A stretch of DNA of 54,238 bases from an uncultured Lachnospiraceae bacterium (GCA_910576895.1 CAJTJZ010000009.1:1-54238), one strand, 5' to 3'. Positions 6,264-15,672 are shown, counted from the first letter of the stretch. A program made the numbers and translations. Notes: generated by a model from the sequence alone, not told the origin.

Positions 6264-8018
6264 TTAAATTTCTGTTTTTAATCGAAATTGCTTTGTCATT
6301 TGTTTCATTTGAATTGCTTGTTGATTTAATTCCTCACTAGAGGCAGCACTTTGTTCTACAGTTGCAGAATTGGTTTGTGTCACCAAAGAAATGGTTTCCA
6401 TTTCTTGATTAATATATTCTGATTCATCCGCTTGTTTTTTAGAATCTTTTGCAATTTCTTTAATTAATTTTTGTGTTTCTGCATTTTCTCTTACAATTTC
6501 ATGCAATGCCTGTGCTGTCTGTCTTGCAATGTTTGTTCCTTTACGAACAGCCGCCATACAAGTTTCTAATAATTCTTGAGCATCGTTTGCTGATTCTCCT
6601 GATTTTTGTGCTAAATTTCTTACTTCATCTGCTACAACAGAAAATCCCTTACCTGCTTCTCCAGCATGAGCTGCTTCTACAGTTGCATTTAATGCTAAAA
6701 GATTTGTTTGAAATGCAATATCATCAATATTTTTATTAATCTTTTCAATGCTTTCTGATGCTTTAAAAATATCTTGAATTGACAGTATTAATTCTTCCAT
6801 TTTCTGTGTTCCAACTTCAATATACTTTTTCATCTCTCCAGCATATTCTTGTGCTTGTCCAGCATTTTGAGAATTTAACTTTGCCTGTTGTGCAATTTCT
6901 GCCATTTTATTTGATATTCCCTGTACACTTGATGCCTGTTCTACTGTTGCAGAGGCAAGCTGCTGTGTACCAAGAGAAACTTGATCTGCACCAAGAGAAA
7001 CTTGATTTGCTGCTTCATTAATTTCTAAAAGCATTTGATTCATAGAAGCTATAATTTTCTCTAAAGACTGTCCAATTTTATTAAATTCTCCATGATATTC
7101 TACTTCTGAAGTAACCGTAAAATTTCCATCTGACATCTCAGAGAGCTGCCTTGATACATCATGAATATAAGATTTTAATTTATCTTGAGCAAAATTAAGT
7201 GCCTGTGCTGTCTGGCCAAATTCATTCTTTGATTTAATATTTAATGGCTCAGAAAAATCACTATTTGACAGTCTGTTTGCTAGTTCTCTGATTTTTTTAA
7301 GCGGCATTAAAAATACTTGTGAAGAAATAATAGAAATAATGATTGCAATTATCATAACGAGTGCTACACAAAGATTCGTAATATCAACTTGATGCTGTAG
7401 TTGTGCTTCCATTGCCTGTTCTTGTACAGAATACACTCTATTAATATCATCAATATAATTTCCTGTGCTAATAATCCAACCCCATGGTTCAAACAACATA
7501 GAAAATGCTCTTTTTGGAGCTACGGTTACACCATCTGCTTTTGTATAATAAAATTCATTAAATCCGCCTTCCAAAGAACTGTTTACTGTTTTTATAATTT
7601 CTTGAATAATTTTTACTCCATTTTGATCTTCTAAATCATAGCGATTATTTCCCTCTTGATCTTCCAAGATTGGATGTGCAATTAATATATAGTTTAAATC
7701 GTCAATCCAGAAATACCCTTCTTCATCTTCTCCATAACGAATACCTTTTATATAAGAAATAGCTTCTTTCTTTGCATCTTCTTCCGTTATTTCACCTGTT
7801 GCCTGTCTATGATAAATTCCCTGTAAAAGAGCAATTATATTTTGTACTTGATATTTTACAGCATTATCATAACCTTCATAAAGTGTATCTTTATATTCTG
7901 TTAAAGAAGTTTCAATCTGCCTTTCTAGTTCCACTCTTGCGGTGATACCAATACCACTTACTGAAATTAGCACAATAAATACATTTAAAAGAATTAATAT
8001 TATTTTTACGCTTTTCAT
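6264..8018 (-). CDS. Methyl-accepting chemotaxis protein with sCache_2 sensor
   Basis: The 584-residue receptor has a TM segment at about 4-26, an extracytoplasmic single Cache domain at about 35-190 (YFWIDDLNYILIAHPIL and the WGWIISTGNYIDDI motif), a second TM at about 210-235, a HAMP domain to about 290 and a long coiled-coil signalling domain. The nearly invariant hairpin tip for CheA/CheW contact is present (NLLALNATVEAAHAGEAGKG). sCache_2 domains usually bind small carboxylates, so it probably steers motility toward an organic acid. A C-terminal CheR-docking pentapeptide is absent. GGAGGGGG precedes the ATG, and its own extended -10 promoter lies just upstream. Confidence 0.94.
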   Translation of the reverse strand: MKSVKIILILLNVFIVLISVSGIGITARVELERQIETSLTEYKDTLYEGYDNAVKYQVQNIIALLQGIYHRQATGEITEEDAKKEAISYIKGIRYGEDEEGYFWIDDLNYILIAHPILEDQEGNNRYDLEDQNGVKIIQEIIKTVNSSLEGGFNEFYYTKADGVTVAPKRAFSMLFEPWGWIISTGNYIDDINRVYSVQEQAMEAQLQHQVDITNLCVALVMIIAIIISIISSQVFLMPLKKIRELANRLSNSDFSEPLNIKSKNEFGQTAQALNFAQDKLKSYIHDVSRQLSEMSDGNFTVTSEVEYHGEFNKIGQSLEKIIASMNQMLLEINEAANQVSLGADQVSLGTQQLASATVEQASSVQGISNKMAEIAQQAKLNSQNAGQAQEYAGEMKKYIEVGTQKMEELILSIQDIFKASESIEKINKNIDDIAFQTNLLALNATVEAAHAGEAGKGFSVVADEVRNLAQKSGESANDAQELLETCMAAVRKGTNIARQTAQALHEIVRENAETQKLIKEIAKDSKKQADESEYINQEMETISLVTQTNSATVEQSAASSEELNQQAIQMKQMTKQFRLKTEI

Positions 8019-8040
8019 AATCCCCCTCCAACTTTACTAT

Positions 8041-8068
8041 ATTATACCATAATAATAAAATCTTTCAA
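8041..8068 (-). promoter_or_regulatory. Promoter of the chemoreceptor gene
   Basis: Minus strand: TTGAAA (8068-8063), 16-base spacer ending in TGG, TATAAT (8046-8041), giving an extended -10. It sits in the 87 bases between the ABC operon and the chemoreceptor gene, so the receptor can be transcribed on its own. Confidence 0.7.
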
Positions 8069-8105
8069 TATATTTCCTTGGATTTCTGCAAAATTCTGCA
8101 TTATT

Positions 8106-9776
8106 TTATATATTTTTCCATGCATTAGATTCCCATTCTTTGTAAATTTCTAAGTTACAAATCTCTTTATAAGAACCAGAACTTATGATTTTTCCTTTTT
8201 CCATAATATAGATTGTTTCTGCATATTTTAATAATTCTGGATTATGTGTAGTAAATAAAATACTTGCCGTTTTATTCATTAAATTTTCAAATACCTTTTT
8301 TGCTGTAATGATATCTAGATTTGCTGTTGGTTCATCAGCGATTAGTACATCGCTTTTACTAGCTATTGCTCGGGCAATACATACTCGTTGTGCTTCTCCA
8401 CCAGACAGGTTTTCATCTCCATCAGGCAATATATGATTGAATCGTTCTCTACCGATTGAAGTTAAATCTGCTGCTTGCACGATTTCTTCAAGTTTATCGA
8501 AAAGTTCACCTTCAGTTCCATAAGAAACATTATCTTCAATTGTTACAGGAAATAATTGAGAAGATACAGGAATATAAGAATATGATTTTTTATAGTTAAT
8601 CTTAATAGAGCCATCAGTTGGTGATAGAAGTGACAGTAATATTTTTAAAAATGTTGTCTTACCTGAACCATTTTTTCCAATAATCGCAACTTTTTCATTT
8701 TCTTTCATTGTAAAATTAATTGATTTCAAAATATCATGTTCACCAATAGAATAGCATATATTATCTGCTTTGAAAATATCGTTTTCTGTTTCTCTTATCT
8801 TTAGCTGTAAATCTTTATTTATAATTTCATTATATTTCTCGATTACATATATATTTTCCTGTATATAAATCAGATTTGTATTAATACTGTCTATATAAGA
8901 TTTCATTGTATTGTAAACAGAAATCATAGTAATAATAATACAGACATTATTTTCTTTTACAAATGTATAACAAAAAGCAATTAAAGTAAGATAGACTATG
9001 GCATCGATTTGTCTAATAAGATTGCTTCTATGTGCTTTTCTATTTGCAAGTTTCTTTGTGTTTAAAATATAGTTTACATTATTTTCCTGATATTTTTGTA
9101 CCATTTTTTTATATTGTCTATTTACTAGATAGTTTTGTGTGCCAGTGAATATATTTCTGAGCATACCTGTAAGTTTTGATTTTTCTTTAAAAATATCCTT
9201 ATTATCTTTATTTATTTTTTTACTTTCATAATTCCCAATAATTAATGTTAGTACACTTCCCGTTATCACTATCATGGATAAATATCCGTCTATGATAGTA
9301 CTCCATATTCCAAAAACAATGATTACAATTCCATCTCCCAAGATACGATCCAAACGAAATAATATACCAACAAATTTTTCGATTTTATCTGTTAAAAAAG
9401 AATATAATTCATTGCCATCATAATATTTACTAATTTGTATATTATTACAAGAATATATTTTTTTAATATACTGTTCTCGAACTTCTTCTAATATAAAAAA
9501 ATAGAATTTGCCATTTACCAGTATATCAAAACGATATCTAAGAAATAGAAAAATGATGCCAAAAATAAACCATAATAATGTGTACTTATACATACCATTA
9601 ATGTTTTCATTTTCATATGCTGTCAACATTAAATTCAAAAAAACAGGTAGTGCGAAAGCTGATTGGCTTAAAATGTAGATTTCCATGATAAAATCTGCAA
9701 AAAAGTATTTACGTGTACGCTTTTCTAATATAATTGAAAGACATGTTATTTTTAATAAATGTAATAAATCTGTCAT
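8106..9776 (-). CDS. ABC exporter half-transporter (TMD-NBD fusion), second gene of the pair
   Basis: A 556-residue protein with about six membrane segments in the first 310 residues and an ATPase domain after about 330. Walker A is GKNGSGKTT, the signature is LSGGEAQ, Walker B is VLIADEPTANLD and the switch His is in TTHNPE. All catalytic parts are intact. It overlaps the preceding ABC gene by four bases (ATGA), indicating translational coupling, so the two most likely form a heterodimeric exporter like BmrCD/LmrCD or a peptide exporter. No N-terminal C39 peptidase is present and no precursor peptide is visible nearby, so a leader-cleaving bacteriocin exporter is not supported. The cargo is unknown. 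Confidence 0.9.
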   Translation of the reverse strand: MTDLLHLLKITCLSIILEKRTRKYFFADFIMEIYILSQSAFALPVFLNLMLTAYENENINGMYKYTLLWFIFGIIFLFLRYRFDILVNGKFYFFILEEVREQYIKKIYSCNNIQISKYYDGNELYSFLTDKIEKFVGILFRLDRILGDGIVIIVFGIWSTIIDGYLSMIVITGSVLTLIIGNYESKKINKDNKDIFKEKSKLTGMLRNIFTGTQNYLVNRQYKKMVQKYQENNVNYILNTKKLANRKAHRSNLIRQIDAIVYLTLIAFCYTFVKENNVCIIITMISVYNTMKSYIDSINTNLIYIQENIYVIEKYNEIINKDLQLKIRETENDIFKADNICYSIGEHDILKSINFTMKENEKVAIIGKNGSGKTTFLKILLSLLSPTDGSIKINYKKSYSYIPVSSQLFPVTIEDNVSYGTEGELFDKLEEIVQAADLTSIGRERFNHILPDGDENLSGGEAQRVCIARAIASKSDVLIADEPTANLDIITAKKVFENLMNKTASILFTTHNPELLKYAETIYIMEKGKIISSGSYKEICNLEIYKEWESNAWKNI

Positions 9777-11497
9777 TCTTTTTTCCTTTCTGCATTTGTA
9801 TTATACCATGTATAAAAATAATTTTTAGCATTATAAAGTTCTTGAAAAGATCCACTTTCGCTTATTTGACCATTTTCCATATATAAAATCTGATCTGCAA
9901 TATCAAAATTTGTTTGTCTATGAGATACAAGAATCACAGTTCTTCCATGCAAAGTAAGAAGTTTTAGTTGTTTAAAGAAATGCTGTTCTTTGGCAGGATC
10001 GATTGCTGAAAATAATTCATCTAATAAAATTAGTTGCTTAGGATGGTAAAGTATATTAGCAAATGCAACCATTTGACGCTCACCAGAAGATAATGGCCAA
10101 CCATTTAAAGTTAAAATTAAATTATCATTATATTGATTCTTTTTTAAAAAATCCTCTACAAATGATTCTTTGAGTGCATTATTATAAGACATTTCATTTA
10201 TTTCATCAAAACAAATATTCTTTTTTATAGTATCTTCTAAAAATATTTGATTTTGTGAAACATACGATAGTTTCAGATAAACGGAATCTCTTTTCATATC
10301 TGCAAGATTTGTTTGATTCCAATAAATAGTTCCTTTATTCGCTGGAAGTAATCGAGCAATCACTTTTAATAATGTGCTTTTTCCACATCCTGATTTCCCA
10401 GTAAGAATATAAAATTTCCCTTTATGGAAAGTATAATTGATACCTTTTAGAATTTCTTCTTGCTTATATCTAAAAAATACATTATTTACAGATAAGGTTT
10501 CAAAAGTTTCATATAGATTTTCTTTTGCCTGATCTTCTTGGATATGTTCTAATTTATAAATTCGTGAAGCAATACTTTTTAATTCATGTAATCGAATTAA
10601 CTGTTCTGGAAGTTGGAAAATAATTTTTTGTACCGAATTTAGTGCCTGAACCATTGCTAGAATACTAGCTGCTGCCATTTTATTATGCATGACTGCAAGA
10701 AAGCTTAAGCATAATATTATTAAAGTAAACATAATATCAGAAGATTCTTCTATTAGACATACATTTAGATAAGCTTCTAGTGATTTTTGTTGTGTCTCAT
10801 GTAATGCATCATCTCTTTTCCTATGTTCCCCAATAATTTTATTTTTTGCAAGAAAAACTTTGATAACTTCAAGATTATCCAATGCCTTCCAAAGAAAATT
10901 AGCCCAAAGGCCATAATTTTCATTAAATTCTTCATTGTATTCATATAGCTTTAATTTGTTTTTCTTATTTATTATACTTAAAAGAATACCAATAATAAGA
11001 ATCAATATAGTAATTCCTATATTAATGGTAAGCCCATATATAATATAGAATGGGATTATAAATAGATTTGAAAATAAAGAAGTTCTTCCAATAATACTAT
11101 CTATATATCGTTCGCAATCTCCATCTACAATTGACATTCTATCATTTGCACTAATTTCCTCATAATGGTAAGAACGTAAATTAGCATTTTTAATCATAAT
11201 ATGATTTACTAATGACATAATCATATTGCCACGTACTATTGCTGTATGGGACTCATTTAAACGTAAAATCATACTTAATATGATTTGTAAACAAATAAAT
11301 AAACAACAAGTAATAATTAAATATTGAGTTTTTTTTAAAAACAAAAAATTTAATATTTGTCTGCTAATTTCTATTTCTACAATATTAAATAATGCAGCAA
11401 TTATTTGTATTAGTACAATTTCTAATATTCCTGTTAATTTAAGTTCAACGAATGTATCAAATTTTTTATTTAAGAAAGTATTTATTTTATTTTTCAT
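9773..11497 (-). CDS. ABC exporter half-transporter (TMD-NBD fusion), first gene of the pair
   Basis: A 574-residue partner of the downstream ABC gene. Hydrophobic segments fill residues about 20-310. The ATPase carries Walker A GKSGCGKST, signature LSSGERQ (one change from LSGGQ), Walker B LILLDELFSAIDP with the catalytic Glu, and switch His VSHR. Both active sites of the heterodimer therefore look usable, unlike many heterodimers with one degenerate site. A consensus promoter stands about 75 bases upstream. The neighbour in the other direction is a GNAT gene that starts 274 bases away and is divergent. I see no small peptide gene in that gap. The protein acts in the cytoplasmic membrane; the substrate is not deducible. 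Confidence 0.9.
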   Translation of the reverse strand: MKNKINTFLNKKFDTFVELKLTGILEIVLIQIIAALFNIVEIEISRQILNFLFLKKTQYLIITCCLFICLQIILSMILRLNESHTAIVRGNMIMSLVNHIMIKNANLRSYHYEEISANDRMSIVDGDCERYIDSIIGRTSLFSNLFIIPFYIIYGLTINIGITILILIIGILLSIINKKNKLKLYEYNEEFNENYGLWANFLWKALDNLEVIKVFLAKNKIIGEHRKRDDALHETQQKSLEAYLNVCLIEESSDIMFTLIILCLSFLAVMHNKMAAASILAMVQALNSVQKIIFQLPEQLIRLHELKSIASRIYKLEHIQEDQAKENLYETFETLSVNNVFFRYKQEEILKGINYTFHKGKFYILTGKSGCGKSTLLKVIARLLPANKGTIYWNQTNLADMKRDSVYLKLSYVSQNQIFLEDTIKKNICFDEINEMSYNNALKESFVEDFLKKNQYNDNLILTLNGWPLSSGERQMVAFANILYHPKQLILLDELFSAIDPAKEQHFFKQLKLLTLHGRTVILVSHRQTNFDIADQILYMENGQISESGSFQELYNAKNYFYTWYNTNAERKKE

Positions 11498-11570
11498 AGT
11501 GAATTAAGTTTCCATATTTATTAATATGAATAGCGTATAAATTTTAATTTTTAAAGAATTTACTTTTGTT

Positions 11571-11599
11571 AGTATATCTTTAGTAACCAATAATGTCAA
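11571..11599 (-). promoter_or_regulatory. Sigma-A promoter of the ABC exporter operon
   Basis: Minus strand: TTGACA (11599-11594), 17 bases, TATACT (11576-11571), near-consensus. The remaining text to 11771 is AT-rich leader for the divergent GNAT gene, with no other gene visible. Confidence 0.8.
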
Positions 11600-11771
11600 C
11601 ACTATTTTTTTATAAAATTATGTAGAAAATGATAAGTACTAGACGAAGATATGAAGTAATGATATAATGAAATAAGATAGAATCAAAATAAAATAAGATA
11701 TTATGTTAAAGAGTTTTTGAAATTGCAAAGCTAAATGATAAAGAAAAGTCGAAATTTTAGGAGGTAGTCTT

Positions 11772-12257
11772 ATGGCAGATATGTTAGTTAAATTATACAA
11801 TATTTCTAATTCCTATGATATAGAAGAAAAATTACAAAAAGAGGGTATTAAAATAAAAAAAGCATTAGCACCTGATAGAAGTAAAATAGTTGCTTTCTCC
11901 AAGGTGTGTGCAAAAGACGATTATTCAGATGAAGTAAATGCCGCTTTTTCTAATAATCCTATTACTTGTTATATAGCAACGAAAGAAAAGAAAATAATTG
12001 GTTTTGCATGTTATGAAGCAACTGCTAAAAATTTTTTTGGCCCTATGGCTGTATTAGAAAATGAACGAAAAAAGGGAATAGGAAAAGCACTATTATTAAA
12101 ATCTTTGGAATCAATGCAAGAGCTTGGCTATGCATATGCAATTATAGGATGGCCTGCGAGATCTGCTATTGATTTTTATAAGAAATGTGTGGATGCAATT
12201 ATGATTGATGAAAAATCCTCAGGAGTATATAAAAGAATGATTGAAATTGATGAATAA
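11772..12257 (+). CDS. GNAT-family N-acetyltransferase
   Basis: A 161-residue GNAT preceded by a perfect AGGAGG 7 bases from the ATG. Residues 40-75 carry the N-terminal strands (ITCYIATKEKKIIGFACYE). The acetyl-CoA loop follows at about 95-112: AVLENERKKGIGKALLLKSL with the R/K-x-x-G-I/x-G signature. GYAYAIIGWPARSAIDFYKK is the C-terminal strand and helix. The acceptor is unknown. It is divergent from the ABC exporter operon and 149 bases upstream of the AraC/GyrI-type gene on the same strand. It is not a close copy of the GNAT at 5572. Confidence 0.88.
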   Translation: MADMLVKLYNISNSYDIEEKLQKEGIKIKKALAPDRSKIVAFSKVCAKDDYSDEVNAAFSNNPITCYIATKEKKIIGFACYEATAKNFFGPMAVLENERKKGIGKALLLKSLESMQELGYAYAIIGWPARSAIDFYKKCVDAIMIDEKSSGVYKRMIEIDE

Positions 12258-12406
12258 ACTTCAATATATTAGAGAATTTTGTAGATGAAAACAAGAAATT
12301 TGCGGCTTCTTTTTAAAAATCATATTCAGACAAAAGAGAACAAGTAATGTCGGGACAGTGAAAATGAGAAATGTTATACTTTAACCACAGCAGGAGGTTG
12401 ATAAGT

Positions 12407-13267
12407 ATGGAATGGGTAGAAGCAATAAGTGAGGCAATTAAATACATAGAAAACCATATCACAGAAGATATTACAATGCACGAAGTGGCAAGTTATGTAA
12501 ATATTTCACCATTTTATTTCCATAAAGGTTTTAGTATGTTATGTGGATATACAATTGCAGAATATATAAGAAACCGAAGAATGGCACTTGCAGGAGAAGA
12601 ACTAATTACCAGTGATACTACTATTATGGAACTTGCAATGAAGTATGGTTATAATTCTTCTGATAGCTTTACCAAAGCTTTTACCCGTTTTCATGGATAT
12701 CCACCTCTAACAGTGAGAAAGAATAAAACAATGATTAAAACTTTCGCACCGCTGAAATTAACAATCTCATTGAAAGGTGGTTATATTATGGATTACAGAA
12801 TTGTTAAAAAAGAAGCTTTTGCTGTTTTAGGTGTATCAAAAGAGTTTAGCTATGAAAATGCAAAACAGGAAGTACCATTGTTTTGGCAGCAACATTATTC
12901 ATTAAAAAAGAATAACTATGTGTGTGGAATGTTTGGTATCAATATTGATCTGAAAATGGGAAATGAAAAGTTTGAATATTTAATTGCTGATATTTATAAT
13001 CCATCTATAGATATTCCAGATGGGTTTATAGTAAAAACAATCCCTGCTTTTACATGGGCAGTTTTTCCATGCAAAGGTGCTATTCCAAATTCTTTACAAG
13101 ATGTGAATACAAAGATATTTTCTGAATGGCTTCCTGCATTGCAGGATTATGAATTTGCAGCAGGATATTGTATTGAAATGTATGATATGCCAGATAAGTA
13201 TTTAAATGGAACAAATGATGAAAACTATTATACAGAAATATGGATTCCTGTTAAAAAAAGTAAATAA
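12407..13267 (+). CDS. AraC-family regulator with C-terminal GyrI-like effector domain
   Basis: The ATG at 12407 lies 9 bases after GGAGG and gives MEWVEAISEAIKYIENHITE, a normal start; the longer frame from 12371 lacks a site. Residues about 5-105 hold two helix-turn-helix motifs (MHEVASYVNISPFYFHKGFS and IMELAMKYGYNSSDSFTKAF). Residues about 130-286 form a GyrI-like/Rob-type ligand-binding domain (IVKKEAFAVLGVSKEFS to the terminal YYTEIWIPV). Such Rob/BmrR-like proteins bind hydrophobic drugs or peptides and activate efflux or detoxification genes. The adjacent exporter and acetyltransferases are plausible targets, by inference. Confidence 0.9.
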   Translation: MEWVEAISEAIKYIENHITEDITMHEVASYVNISPFYFHKGFSMLCGYTIAEYIRNRRMALAGEELITSDTTIMELAMKYGYNSSDSFTKAFTRFHGYPPLTVRKNKTMIKTFAPLKLTISLKGGYIMDYRIVKKEAFAVLGVSKEFSYENAKQEVPLFWQQHYSLKKNNYVCGMFGINIDLKMGNEKFEYLIADIYNPSIDIPDGFIVKTIPAFTWAVFPCKGAIPNSLQDVNTKIFSEWLPALQDYEFAAGYCIEMYDMPDKYLNGTNDENYYTEIWIPVKKSK

Positions 13268-13289
13268 AATATTAGAAAAAATTAGCATA

Positions 13290-13324
13290 AAACAGTAGCT
13301 TTCCTTTTTTTAAGCTACTGTTTT
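13290..13324. terminator. Bidirectional terminator between convergent genes
   Basis: AAACAGTAGCTT pairs with AAGCTACTGTTTT around a T-rich loop. It ends the plus-strand AraC/GyrI gene, and from the minus strand the anti-sigma gene. Confidence 0.8.
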
Positions 13325-13362
13325 ATATAGTTTTCCTTAAATTTTGTATCTTGATATGTTAA

Positions 13363-14145
13363 TTATTTTTGCCGCTTTTTAACTATACCAATGACTCTAA
13401 TAATTCCAAATAATAGCATTGCGATAATTTCTCCAAGTGCATTACTGATAAAATCTCGCATATGAAGCACATCATTCCATGTATAATCCCCTATAATTAG
13501 TTTTGTAATATAATTTCCCATAATGGTTAATAACATAAATAATATGATACAATTCCAAATATTCCATTTTAGAAAAGTTTGTGTAAGTACTGGAAGCCAA
13601 AGGATAAAAAGCCATAACAGTAGGATAGGGAAGCCATAGCGAAAAATCCAAATAGTTCCCGTTCCCATAAGATAATATCTAGTAATTTGTATGACAGAAA
13701 GCAGGATAAATGTTCCAATGCTTATGACTGTCATAACACTACAGCCTTTTTTCTTTTTACAGATTAAAAGAACATATAAAAGACTGTCTGCAAAGAAACA
13801 AGAGCTTCCTACGATTAATGACCATGTAATTTTTTTGTTTACTGCAAAATCTACAATCATACAAACAAGTATTGCAATAAGGCTAAGAATGCCTAAACCA
13901 TATAGTAGATACATTTTTTTTGTTTTCTTTAAAAATCTTTTTACATCAGAAACTTCTGTCGGTTGTGTTTCCATTTTTAGATGAAAAACCATATTGCGGT
14001 ATGCCTCTTTGCAATCCACACAATGTTTTAAATGGTTTTCTATGCTCTTTTTTGAAACATCACTTACCATTCCATCTACATAGAGAGGAAGTAAATCTTT
14101 TACAATTTCACAAGTTAAGTCTCTTTCCATTAAATCTCTTTCCAT
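13363..14145 (-). CDS. Membrane anti-sigma factor with N-terminal zinc-finger (zf-HC2/ZAS)
   Basis: The first 45 residues carry the zinc anti-sigma motif: CEIVKDLLPLYVDG and then HLKHCVDC (H-x3-C-x2-C), which clamps an ECF sigma factor. From about residue 70 there are five or six membrane segments, so this is a polytopic anti-sigma that holds the sigma factor at the membrane until a signal arrives. It overlaps the sigma gene by 16 bases. Two nearly identical starts exist (MERDLMERDL) because of a 15-base tandem duplication; the first ATG, at 14145, has AAAGGA at 8 bases and is preferred. The signal is unknown; an envelope stress is likely from the topology. Confidence 0.87.
   Translation of the reverse strand: MERDLMERDLTCEIVKDLLPLYVDGMVSDVSKKSIENHLKHCVDCKEAYRNMVFHLKMETQPTEVSDVKRFLKKTKKMYLLYGLGILSLIAILVCMIVDFAVNKKITWSLIVGSSCFFADSLLYVLLICKKKKGCSVMTVISIGTFILLSVIQITRYYLMGTGTIWIFRYGFPILLLWLFILWLPVLTQTFLKWNIWNCIILFMLLTIMGNYITKLIIGDYTWNDVLHMRDFISNALGEIIAMLLFGIIRVIGIVKKRQK
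14115..14144. repeat. 15-bp tandem duplication at the sigma/anti-sigma junction
   Basis: TTAAGTCTCTTTCCA (14115-14129) is followed directly by TTAAATCTCTTTCCA (14130-14144), 14 of 15 identical. It creates both the sigma stop and a second anti-sigma start. Confidence 0.9.
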
Positions 14146-14627
14146 TCTTTCATTCCTTTCATTATTTTTTGTTTTCCCCTGTAATAAGTTACTCTTGCCC
14201 AGTTTTCTGTTTTTCCCATAATAGCTGCAATTTCGGAAAATTGTAGTTCTCCTGCCAATCGTAAATACATAACTTCTTTTGTTATAGCATCTAAATTATG
14301 CATAAGTCGGAAAATTTCTACTTTCTCCAAATTATTTAGACTTTTATTTTCTATACTTTCTTTGGAAGGTATCATGTTATCCAGTGGTTCTATTTTGTGT
14401 CGGTTTCTTTTTTCAAGTTCTTTATACCACAGTTTTTTCGCAATGCTACATAGCCAGACGGAAATTTTGCAATCACCTCGGAATTTATCAATTCCCTTAA
14501 TTGCCTGAAAAAAGGTTTCCTGCGTCAATTCCTCGGCAAGCTCACTATTTTGTGTTAAACTGCAAAGATATTTATATATCGTCTGGGCATTTTCCCGATA
14601 TATTTTATCAATTTTTTCTTTTTCCAT
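14130..14627 (-). CDS. ECF-type RNA polymerase sigma factor
   Basis: A 165-residue sigma-70 of the extracytoplasmic-function group with only regions 2 and 4. Region 2 spans about residues 8-75 (TIYKYLCSLTQNSELAEELT with QETFFQAI, then VWLCSIAKKLWYKEL). Region 4 spans about 105-160, with a helix-turn-helix around LQFSEIAAIMGKTENWARVT. The ATG at 14627 has GGAG 7 bases away; the ATG four codons earlier has no site. The gene is coupled to the downstream anti-sigma factor, the classic regulated pair. Its regulon is not visible, though a GTTTGTTACAAAC palindrome at 14706-14718 lies in its upstream region. Confidence 0.92.
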   Translation of the reverse strand: MEKEKIDKIYRENAQTIYKYLCSLTQNSELAEELTQETFFQAIKGIDKFRGDCKISVWLCSIAKKLWYKELEKRNRHKIEPLDNMIPSKESIENKSLNNLEKVEIFRLMHNLDAITKEVMYLRLAGELQFSEIAAIMGKTENWARVTYYRGKQKIMKGMKEWKEI

Positions 14628-14705
14628 TTTTTTCTCCATATGACAGACTTTGCCAGCAATTCCATCTATATTTGTATTTCATATTATTAGTTCCTTTTAT
14701 ATGTG

Positions 14706-14718
14706 GTTTGTTACAAAC
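14706..14718. promoter_or_regulatory. 13-bp palindrome upstream of the sigma gene
   Basis: GTTTGT-T-ACAAAC is a perfect palindrome with a one-base centre, about 80 bases before the sigma gene and 130 before the VanR-like promoter. It could be a repressor site or the TGTAAC-type -35 of an ECF promoter. No matching -10 is convincing. Confidence 0.25.
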
Positions 14719-14847
14719 ATTTTTATTTTTTTTATATATTGCCATAAAAAGGATGGATTGACAATATATCACTAAATTTCATAAAAAACCTTTTAGTTAC
14801 TACAATAATCTTTGTGAAAAATTAACAAAGGATATTAAAGTTATGTT

Positions 14848-14876
14848 TTGACACCTTCTTATGATTGTGTTATGAT
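14848..14876 (+). promoter_or_regulatory. Sigma-A promoter of the VanRS-like operon
   Basis: TTGACA (14848-14853), 17 bases, TATGAT (14871-14876), about 90 bases before the response regulator start. Confidence 0.75.
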
Positions 14877-14964
14877 AAGAAATAACTTTGAGCTTGTTAT
14901 ATTTATAAAAATGATAGTAAATTTAATAAGTAAAAAGGGAAAATACACTATGGAGATGGGAGCT

Positions 14965-15672
14965 ATGAGTAAGCATATTGTAGTAGTGGATGATGAACAG
15001 TCAATTGCAGATTTAATAGAAGTTTATTTAAGGAATGAAAATTATATTGTACACAAATTTTATAATGGAACACAAGCATTAGAATGTTTAGATTTACAAC
15101 CAATTGATTTAGCAATTTTAGATGTAATGCTGCCAGATATTGATGGATTTACAATTTTAAAACAAATTCGGGAAAAATTTTTCTTCCCAGTGATTATGTT
15201 GACAGCAAAAGTAGAAGATATGGATAAAATCAATGGTTTAACTCTTGGGGCAGATGATTATATTACAAAACCCTTTAATCCCTTAGAACTTGTAGCAAGA
15301 GTGAAATCACAGCTTAGACGATTTCAGACTTATAATCAGGCAGGGCAAGTTTTATTGCAGTCTGTAGAAGCAGAGGAGGAGCTTGACATTAAAGGGCTTG
15401 TGATTAATAATAACACCCATGAATGTAGCTTATTTGGAGAAAAGCTTTCTTTAACGCCAATTGAATTTTCTATTTTATGGTATTTATGTAGACATCAAGG
15501 AAACGTAGTATCTTCAGAAGAACTATTTGAAGCTGTTTGGGGAGAAAAATATCTGGACAGTAATAATACAGTTATGACTCATATTGCAAGGCTTCGTGAA
15601 AAGTTAAAAGAACCGCCAAGAAAACCAAAATTTATAAAAACAGTGTGGGGAGTGGGATATAAGATTGAGTGA
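14965..15672 (+). CDS. VanR-like OmpR-family response regulator
   Basis: From the ATG at 14965 the 235-residue protein starts MSKHIVVVDDEQSIADLIEV, exactly as VanR does. The receiver has its acidic pair (VVDDE), the phospho-Asp in LAILDVMLPDIDGF (about residue 52) and the Lys of YITKPFNPLELVARV. The winged helix follows (LTPIEFSILWYLCRH and FIKTVWGVGYKIE). An ATG at 14950 is also in frame, but the chosen one has GGAG at 9 bases and fits the family. It overlaps the kinase gene by 8 bases. VanR proteins switch on cell-wall precursor genes; no vanHAX-type genes are visible here, so it may answer a different envelope signal. Confidence 0.9.
   Translation: MSKHIVVVDDEQSIADLIEVYLRNENYIVHKFYNGTQALECLDLQPIDLAILDVMLPDIDGFTILKQIREKFFFPVIMLTAKVEDMDKINGLTLGADDYITKPFNPLELVARVKSQLRRFQTYNQAGQVLLQSVEAEEELDIKGLVINNNTHECSLFGEKLSLTPIEFSILWYLCRHQGNVVSSEELFEAVWGEKYLDSNNTVMTHIARLREKLKEPPRKPKFIKTVWGVGYKIE

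Noticed and set aside
11498..11771. Bacteriocin precursor gene beside the ABC exporter
   Set aside because: No frame with a start signal, a Gly-Gly leader or a Cys-rich core in this gap.
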